Part shown: positions 32,601 to 41,700 of the stretch, in pieces
Numbering within the stretch: position 1 is the first letter of the stretch
How the letters are laid out: each line of letters begins with the position of its first letter
Assembly: GCF_037975245.1 (NCBI RefSeq)
Contig: NC_092572.1
Location: forward strand, 13,396,269 to 13,460,268
Reading direction: 5' to 3'
Origin: Apostichopus japonicus
Taxonomy: Eukaryota > Echinodermata > Holothuroidea > Aspidochirotida > Stichopodidae
DNA: 64,000 bases
Position numbers and translations under genes: made by a program
Notes under the pieces: generated by a model
Seen by the model: the letters and a program-made list of their open reading frames with translations, nothing else
Told to the model about the DNA's origin: nothing
Databases searched by the model: none

Positions 32601-35408
32601 GAAAACAGCAACAAACACACATTATTTGCATTTGTTTTACTTTCTTTTGTTTTAATTGATAAAATAAATGTTCCCACCCCTCGATGACTTCCCAACACCG
32701 TTAGCATTTACAATGTCCTCAGTCTTCCTCCTCCTCCTCTTGCCACCGTATATGTATACATTGAATGAGACATGGTTAATAGGTTCGCTTATCCGAGTAC
32801 ATAGTGCCTCGTTAAGTCAAGTTGATCGTTGACGTCCGGATTTCGCCAAAACCAAGAAAATATGTTATCAATACTCAAACCTCGACTTGTGTGCGGCAGA
32901 AAAAATATAGCGTACTGCTCAAACACGGTAGAATAAGGCCAATGTAAAGTCTTCTCGTAATGCTGCTGATGGGTACAGTTTCGATTCATAAATGTTTGTT
33001 GTCGATAGATGGTGGTAAACCATCCCCCCTCTCTTTTCGTTCGTTCGAAATAAAGGTAGATACCATGATAGTGAAATATTGGCAATATATGTCCAGTACG
33101 TAAACTCAAATCAAATAGAGTCATGGATCTTACCTTTTTTCTGGTACAGATTATCTTACTTCCGAAAAGCGTCCAAAGCTACAATCGATCTTTATCTGAC
33201 TTAGTACCATAACACTGTATTGACTACCTGTAAATTTACGAAGAGTAAAATGTTTATATTCTAACCCAGCTTTTACTGTAATTAGTATAATGTTCATGTT
33301 TGCTTTTTGAAAACCTCGGTTTACCATTTTATCCAAAATAAAATCATAGTATTTTTGTATTTAACCGCAGAGTCTCATGTAAATTTACAGTAGTTATTCA
33401 GCTACATCAACACCCGGGTATATGTGTGGTACTGAATTTGCAGTTCGCACAAAGAAGACGCCGCGTTTCGTCAACTTTAGCGGTAAGTTTGATTTGTTTC
33501 CTTCCCCCACCGACCTAACTTATCCTTTGAAATATTACCATTTGGGATATAGAGCTCTTTATTGAATTATAAGTGCAACCTATGATTATTTTTAAAATTT
33601 AAACAGAGCCAGGTATATTTTCAACACGTTAGTTCGTCATCCACGGTGTTTGCTTAGTGTTAGCCTAGCGTTATAGTTAGACTTGTTACGTTCCGTGGTA
33701 GGCTGTAAGGTACGGTTTTAAAGTTAATGCCTATAGATTATGTCGTTGGTTGTACTGAACGTACTCAAGGATAATGGTCACTTTTACTTTGGAGGCATAA
33801 GTACTGATTTGGATCCAACATATATTTCTACATATTTATCTTACTTACATAACCATTGTTCATATAAAGTGGAACGGTTCCAGTTTTGAAGTGAAGCTTG
33901 CAACTCTCATAGTTTAGTTACTCATGACCGTTGTTTGGTCCTCTTGTTTGGCTTTATAGTTTTGTTTGAATGAATTTTATTCTTATAAAAAATCTGTAAT
34001 TCTACAGTAAAAAATAATGGCAACAAGTTTCCCACATATTTTATGAATTATTTTAGGGAAGTCTGTAAAAATACCTTTAATATGTTATTGTACAGACTGA
34101 CCAAAAACTAAATAAGATATTGTGTGAAACTTGTTGCCAGTTCTTTCCCTTGTAAACTTACAAAGATTTTGATTTACAGATAGTGAACACTTCTCTAAAA
34201 GTTTTCACCAGATAACAACATACATATCTTCAATATCCATTTACTTTGCAAACTCGTCATTCATAAATCTTGTCGGAGGGTACAATCGGATGAACATTTG
34301 GTATTGATACATTATACTTTTACTAGCATTATCACAGTCTATATACAGTCATCTCTGTATAGTACAGTAACACCTGTGATGAATTTTGCGGCTAGACACT
34401 CAGGCTACACCATAACCTTGCTTGTCCCCTTGCTTGACAGATTTCGAATAGTGAATTTCTCTCCAGACTGGTTTAAAATATTCACTTTGTCTAACACGTT
34501 AGTGTCTTTCAAGCATCGTCCTCTGCGGAAGATCCACCCTAATACGAAAATAAAAAGTAACATAACAAAATTTCAATACAATATTTGTTTACATTATTGA
34601 CAAATTATAAATAAATATTATTTAAATACATATAACAGTAAGAGTAAGTTTTATACGCTTTGTAAAAATAATTTTCAATTTGGTGAAAAATGTGGATATC
34701 AGTTAAATCGTAATTATATTGCAGCTTTCTAATTTGTTGGTGAAACTCCATTCGCATTCTTTTAAGAACGTCGATTACAAAACGCTTAATTTTTAAAGGA
34801 GTAAACGTTTATTTACCAACTGATCTATCCTTCCTAACTATATGTCGATCACATCTTATGTTTCGTATATTTCACTTTGTTCATAATCGTCATGCTGAAA
34901 TTCTCTTTTTATTTTTTCGTGATAACTCCTTCAAGTTTAATCCATTAAACATGGGATTTTCGATGAGTTGGAATTTAAATAAGAACGTATTGCGACTGTT
35001 TTCATGATCAATTCCCTAACATTTAGTATTTGATGGAAGCCCATATTATAATACTTACTTGAGTTTTGTTAGAAATAACGTATCCATTTTCCTCTTTTTA
35101 AATCCAATACTTCTTCAATTTCAGAATCGGAATTGATTTTCAGCACTGTTAACATAATATATACAACAGCTTAATTCGTCGGCGATATGATTAGCAGTAC
35201 GAAATGCATCTTCTAAAGAGACATTCCCGACTTAAACCGGTTAGCCGGGGATGAAGATACCTTCTTATATTATTACTCTCTGCCCCCCTCCGCCTTCCCC
35301 AACTCATGCCCGTACAGTTTCTTTTAGTGATTTCTGTTCTAATAAAATAATTTTCCAAAACTTAAACTACTCGGGGTTTTAAAACATTAAATATGTATAT
35401 CTATATAT
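32601..35408. other. Intergenic, no gene recognised
   Basis: This is AT-rich sequence between P1 and N. An open frame of 111 codons on the minus strand (32789-33124) and one of 100 codons on the plus strand (34298-34600) show no motif I recognise. No splice context suggests that they are exons. Confidence 0.5.
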
Positions 35409-35458
35409 ATACTTAGTTTGTGGTTATTGAAGCGCTTCAATAACCACAAACTAAGTAT
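35409..35458. repeat. Perfect 50-bp palindrome
   Basis: Two 25-bp arms with no spacer meet at AAGC/GCTT (centre between 35433 and 35434). The right arm is the start of the Penelope-like coding fragment and the left arm is its exact inverse. The copy therefore begins with a short inverted duplication of its own 5' edge. Confidence 0.95.
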
Positions 35459-35790
35459 CCGCAATAATAAACCAGGTTTCCCTGTTGCCAAACATTTTAA
35501 TCTCCCCAGTCACAACTTATCTGACCTCAAATTTGTCATTCTATACGGTTTCTTCAAAACCGCTCATGAAAGAAACAACCGGGAACTAAAAACCATCTTA
35601 CGCCTGAACACACACAACAATGGGCTCAACAGGGATCTCTCTTTTATGAGCATACATGCTAAGCTAAATACCAATACGGTCTAGTTTCTACCATTTCATT
35701 AGTAAAACTGAAGAAGAGCCGTGTAAACGCTCGAAATATTTTGTTACCTATTTAACGTTCTAAGTAATAAAGTTGGAAATGAAAGCATCA
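35432..35790 (+). pseudogene. Penelope-like element 3' fragment (GIY-YIG endonuclease C-terminus)
   Basis: The frame reads RFNNHKLSIRNNKPGFPVAK, HFNLPSHNLSDLKF, FFKTAHERNNRELKTILRLN and THNNGLNRDLSFM, ending with TAG at about 35682. This is the order RFxxHK, PVAxHFNxxxH, REL, and a final GLNxD typical of the C-terminal GIY-YIG region of Penelope-like elements. About 80 bp of 3' sequence (AAGAAGAGCCGTGTAAACG...) follows. It is strongly 5'-truncated. Confidence 0.72.
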
Positions 35791-36160
35791 TTTTTTTCCA
35801 TTTTTTCTTGTGGATATATATATATATATTCTTATATATATACTCATTCTTTTACGAAAGATACATTCTCACCTTCAACGTTAATGCTTTTATTCAATGC
35901 TTGAATTTTTTCTAGTGTTTCTATGTTATTTGGAAAACTACAATTTTGGAATCTGCAAGAAGAAGAAGAATTTGAAGCAGAATCATGTAGAACAATACCA
36001 AAAGAGAAATTACATTTGATGCAAAGTGTTTGTATTCCTAGTATTGGTGAATAATTGTTACACAGCAAGAACGATACAAAAAATCCCTGGCACAAAGTGA
36101 TCTTAGCGTTTAAATCCTAAACTTAATATTTTCAAAACACAAAACACAAAACATTTCTAT
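35791..36160. other. Intergenic, 3' flank of gene N
   Basis: A short TA microsatellite (about 35815-35845) is followed by AT-rich sequence. An 83-codon minus-strand frame at 35844-36095 has no recognised motif and lies beyond the likely polyadenylation signal of N. Confidence 0.45.
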
Positions 36161-36166
36161 TTTATT
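36161..36166 (-). terminator. Possible polyadenylation signal of gene N
   Basis: TTTATT on the plus strand is AATAAA on the coding strand, about 110 bp beyond the stop codon of N at 36278-36280. Confidence 0.45.
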
Positions 36167-36277
36167 TCCATTTGCTGCCGTATGGACAGTTTCGCATTAA
36201 CGTTTACACTTTTCATTGTTCTTATATGTATTTCTAAATTGTGTTTACTAATTTGTTACAACTTTTAAGACAAATAG

Positions 36278-36487
36278 CTATAATACTCCGTACCCGAGAG
36301 TTTCAATGGCATGATCATTTGCCATTCGAATAAGGGCTATCAAAGTGTCGTCACTGCCAATGGACATTTCAACAAATAAGACCTGCTTCATCTTTGGGAG
36401 AGTAATTTGTTTTGTAAATTCATCTAGAACCATCTTCGAATGAGTGTGACCATCTGAATATCTAAAAGACATACACTCTACAGAAAC
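36278..36487 (-). CDS. Gene N last exon
   Basis: The acceptor TTTCACACAG (minus strand) precedes 36487, phase 0. It encodes VSVECMSFRYSDGHTHSKMV, LDEFTKQITLPKMKQVLFVE and ends ETLGYGVL with TAG at 36278-36280. The length is 70 codons including the stop. It may be a short C-terminal region like those after NACHT/NLR helical domains. I see no leucine-rich repeats. Confidence 0.75.
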   Translation of the reverse strand, partial: VSVECMSFRYSDGHTHSKMVLDEFTKQITLPKMKQVLFVEMSIGSDDTLIALIRMANDHAIETLGYGVL

Positions 36488-38686
36488 CTGTGTGAAAGTA
36501 AGAAATATATTTTAAAAATGTAAGTTACATCAAACTAAGTGATATCGATATTGAACTGCTACTATCTTCAATATATGACTGTAACGGGTATTCAATGGAA
36601 TGAACATCAACAACAAGTTTGATAACGTGATAATAAGACTTGTTTATATGCCCTAATTAGCACAATAAAAAATAAACTTACCTTATTTGCATTACAGCTC
36701 TCGCAGAAAGCTATCGCCGCCTTCTTGTGATACCTTCTTTCCAATTTATTTATGGTAATATTGCGACTTTTTGTTAAAGTTTCGTTAATGACTTTAAATG
36801 ATGCCTTTTTTGCTTTATCCGAGGCTTCGTAATAGCAGTCCACTAATACATCCCACAGTCCTTTATTTGCCAGAAATTCTAGGACAGATCTCGCTTTATC
36901 GCCACTTGTTCCACATACAAACTGTAATACTCTTCCAATTCTATTGCTTTCTGGTGCATTTTTGATTAGCATTTCGAAAGCAAACCTCAACCTGTCAAGA
37001 GAACTGCTCGTAACATATTGAGCAATGATTAATTCCTGAATATACGGATGATAAAACTCAACACTACTTTGCGACGAATACGCTAAGTTACTAACGTCTC
37101 TTTTTGAATGATTTCTCTGCAATAATCCAATTGCTAGGGCTATATTCATTTCAGCAGCACTTAATGTGCCTTCTAACTGACTTGACTGCAAACATGAATT
37201 AAGCTCGTCATTATTTAAAGAAATCATGCCTAAACGTTTTTCAATAGATTCAATTGTTTTCTCTTCTACTGTGTTGTTAGGTTTCTGTAAATATCTCTTA
37301 ATTAAGCATGCTTTGGCGGCATTAACCAGTGATGAAAGTGAATTAATATCAATGTTCAATTCCTTCGGTCCTGTGCATATTGCCTCTGAAGCTATTATAT
37401 GAACGAACATCGTCATAAGAAGTGGACATTTACTGAACTGTTGAAATAACTCTATATCTTCCAAATGCATTTTTACAGCCGCTTTGTATGTAGCAACGTC
37501 TGGTTCCATATTATTTGGGTCTCTGTTTGATGGTAATTTATCATTGTTTTCTCGGTTCTTTGAATGTGCAGTTGCGTTATTTTTACCAAAATCTTCAGAT
37601 TTGGCAACTTGGGCTGAAGACAAATAAAACTTACATACATTTTCAACATAGTTTTCCAGCTGTTGCGTCGTGAGTGCTCGCATATGAATTTCCGTAAACG
37701 GTGAAGAAAAGTGAGCGTTATAATTATCAAGTTCCCGAGAAGTAACCCAGAGCTGCATATCAGGATAACCATCTAAATTCGAATTATGTAAAAGTTGTTT
37801 TATTTGAATATCACCAGGAGTCAGAACGTTGTGTTTCTTCATTTCTTGAGTGTTTGGTGCAATTTCATCAAATCCATCAATGACAATGCGACATTTCCTA
37901 TTCGTTAGTATATATGCTAAATCTTTTACCCTAAGGATCTGTTGAACATCAGCTGGTAGTTTGGAATACAAAGCCTCTGCTATCCCTTTATTTATGTCAA
38001 TACCTTTAGCGTGCAAGAAAAACAAAAGTCTCTCGCTCTTAGATTCTTTCGATTTTTCGGACCACTTCCACGCTAAATACTGCTGCAGCGTTGACTTCCC
38101 ATGACCGAGTGCGGCAATGAATATGATTCTTTTCATGGTATCTTGAACACCAGATTCAAGAAAGTCAGTACTCGAGACACTGCGACTGTCTTCTGGCGTG
38201 ATAACATCGAAAGATGAAGCAGTATAAACATGTTTTATATGTATTTCTCTTCCCCATGGTAAAGGCTTGATGAAGCTAAGTGTGTTGTATTCGTCTGTGA
38301 GATACTTTATTAAACGATGTGTCATTTCCTCTAGGTATAAATATGAAAGAAGGAAGAAATAGATAGAAGAGTTTTGTTTGATGTAATCAAGAGTTCATCG
38401 GTGTGTTTACAGCAATCGAATCAAATAATATTAGTATAGTGCACTAAATTTCAGTACTGAGAATTCAACGTAAGTTGTCTATTCAATTTCTTATATCGTA
38501 TAAAACAACATTATTTTGTTGTGTGAGCGAAGATTATCCTTAAGTAATGGTTAACATGATGCAGTCCTTCATATGGAATAACAAATCTGATAATACCTTT
38601 AGCGATTCCCGTAATATCTCCTTTCTCTTCTTCATTCAAAAGTGGCACTGTGGTCTAACAATCATCATTAAAACAAAACAAAACAA

Positions 38687-38772
<86 letters not shown>

Positions 38773-41700
38773 ATATATATATATCAATTTCGTTATATAA
38801 TAAATTGAATATGCAATAAAAGTATTATAACCACATGGTTAATTTTAAAATCAAGAACAATCAATTAACAGGACTGCAGTGGCGTTGCCAATATAATGTA
38901 ATCGGCGCACATTGCATAGATAACATGTAAACGACCTTGTAATCAATAAAGAGTATAACGTGTTAACACAATACAATTCTCACACTTGGTGATGACTTCC
39001 ATACTTTCCTTCTTCTAGTTTAGCGGTATTATAGCTGATGACTTAAGATCACATAAAATAATGAGGAAATAATATTACACATAAATTTTTGATACAAATA
39101 TAATTATCGTTCATCAAATTTGAATTCTAACAAATTACTATATGTTATAAAACCACAATACAGACATGCCCGATTCGTTTTAGACAAAGGCACTTTTCAC
39201 AATATAACTTACCAGTGCAACTTCTACGTTATTATTATTTCTTCGATTAGTGTTATCTGCAGAGAAAATTTAATAGACATTGTTTAGCTTAAGCTAAACA
39301 TGGTTATCGCGAATTAAACCAGACTGTTCTAATCGTTTCACCTTTCAATTATATTTAAAAGTCATGTTATCTCCACTGTCTATTGTATGTAAGGTTTTTC
39401 TTATATTTGTTTATAATTTTTCACAAAATGCCGATTTCTACCGGTTTTCTAATTCATCATATTTTGTTCATTCGTGTACTGATTTGAGCGATGATGCTTT
39501 AAATATGAGAGGTTGAACTGAAACCCTGTATTCTTAGGAATGCTCTTTGGAGTATATTATTCTCTTTAGAATTATTGATTGCACCGTTATGATCAGTATT
39601 TGAACGTCGATCTCATGCAGCAATGCGATTTCTCGGTTCTCTAATGATTGATCAGCCGATTCACACAGAGATTACAGTAACTATTGTAAATTTTCAAGTT
39701 TTGTACCACAGTAAATACTGGATCGTGCTGACAAATTTGATAAATTTGTAACATGTGCTATTAAGTTTACAGTTAGAACTGAGGATATTTATAATTCCAA
39801 ATCCCAAAACAACTGGATTTGTTGGAATTACACATATCCTTAGTTCTTACTATAATCCTAATAGCACACGCTACCGATTTATAGCACGAACTAAGTTTTA
39901 CTGTGGTACAAAACTGTAAGTTCTACAGTAGTAAATGTGTTATATATGTGTACCGGGTGATAAGGCATTTGCTGGAATTGAGAAAAGCTGACAAGATTTG
40001 TTTTGGTATACAGTTATTAGCTTTGCTTTTCTGAGATATTGTCTCTGATTATAGCCTAGTGTAGTTTAATTATCTAAGAGTTAGTTAGTTCATATATGTT
40101 CACTTGTGATCTTAGTGTACTAGTTTATATTTATAGTGTCATTTAATATCAATACATCGAACGCGCACTTGATATATTTAAATATAAATATACTGCAATA
40201 TCGTTTTAGTCCCACTTCGTTTTTCGGGCAACCGATTTCTCAGATAAGTTTGGTATCAAGTGATAGCAACTAATAGTTGACATAACCATACAATACCTGT
40301 TGTACTTAGCGGATGGCTTGAACGTATGAGATGACAGTATATGAAGTTCATATTAGTCATGAAAAGACGTACATAATGCTAAAGGCAGTCCAAATGAAAA
40401 TGACAGTTCCTTCATGCTATCATAAAAATATTAGTTTCAGTATGATATTTAGAACATCTATGTGACACTGTAGCTTTCTATGTCACCTACATGAAGAAAA
40501 TATACCACTTGAAAATCAGAATCAAATACTTACGATTCCTCTTAATAGCAAAGTAGATACAGACAAAGGTACAGAGAACTATTAGTAAAAGTGCGATCAT
40601 CAAGGCAAAAAGCCAGTGATCTTCAAAAAAAGTGGGCACACTGTGTTCCAACGACAACGTAGGTGTTGCTGACACAAAGCAACGATCTGCATGAACGAAA
40701 ATAATTTGTGACATATATTTAAGTGAATATTAAGAGCTACTTTCATCACATTCCCTTAACATGTATAACCAGCTTACAAGAACTCCATACGATATTTTTT
40801 CGCCTTAAAATGTGTATTATATGTATATCTTTATTATTTTATTACATTTCATTAATTACTCTTTTACAAAAATGTTCATTTCTAATATTGCACGTTTATT
40901 TGATGTTTGTTATATAAAACAAGCAGCATTTTAATGAACGGAATGACAAAAAAAAGTTGTTCATGTTCACGAAATCTGTATCAATGAACTATTCAGTCAA
41001 CTATTACGTGTAAGAAATGTAATACTGGTAACGAAGACGTTGTGCAAATTTTATCACCATTAAACTATTTGGTACACAAATATTATGATAGGTTTAAGCT
41101 TAAAGCGTTAACGCTTCACTTCGTCATTTAAACGAGCTCCCATTACATTATTTTACTTTGACTAGTAATAGTATATCAATATTTCGAATATTTCGAATGC
41201 ATCTGGGAGGCATTATTTTGCCTCACCCAAAGTCCCCTTGCTACTAGTATATAACAAGTCTTACCAGAAGTAAGTTCCAGAAAGCTATCACTGACGCTGA
41301 AGTCATTCTCCCCTATGACCGTGCAACGTAGTCTGATAGCTGTATCACAATTCGGTATAAGGACTACTATCATAGCTAGGCTGTCCCACGTATCACTGGA
41401 GCTATCATATGTGATATCTTCTTTTTTAAATAGAACAGTATGATTTACTGCTGTTTCAAGTAATAAGCTAAGTTTAACTAGTGGACGAGTGTTGTTGATG
41501 ATGCAAGTGACGTTATGGATCTTATTTGGAGCAGTAACACACTGACAAGACGAGCACTTTGAAACAGCCGGGCAACTTTGATGAGGCTGGACTGTAGGCG
41601 AAAGGAAGTAAAATTATTGTCCGTTAGTATAATCGTTACTCAAATTTTTAGCAATGGAAATAATATGTATTGTTACGATCATAAGAAAATACTATCTGCT

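Noticed and set aside
32789-33124. 111-codon minus-strand frame as an exon
   Set aside because: The composition is unlike the neighbouring genes, with no motif and no partner exons. It is a chance frame or an unknown repeat.
36682-38328. NACHT exon as a stand-alone single-exon gene
   Set aside because: The exon begins one codon before the ATG, right after a good acceptor with a pyrimidine tract. The upstream linker exon supplies exactly the required phase. It is not fully excluded and is noted in the gene entry.
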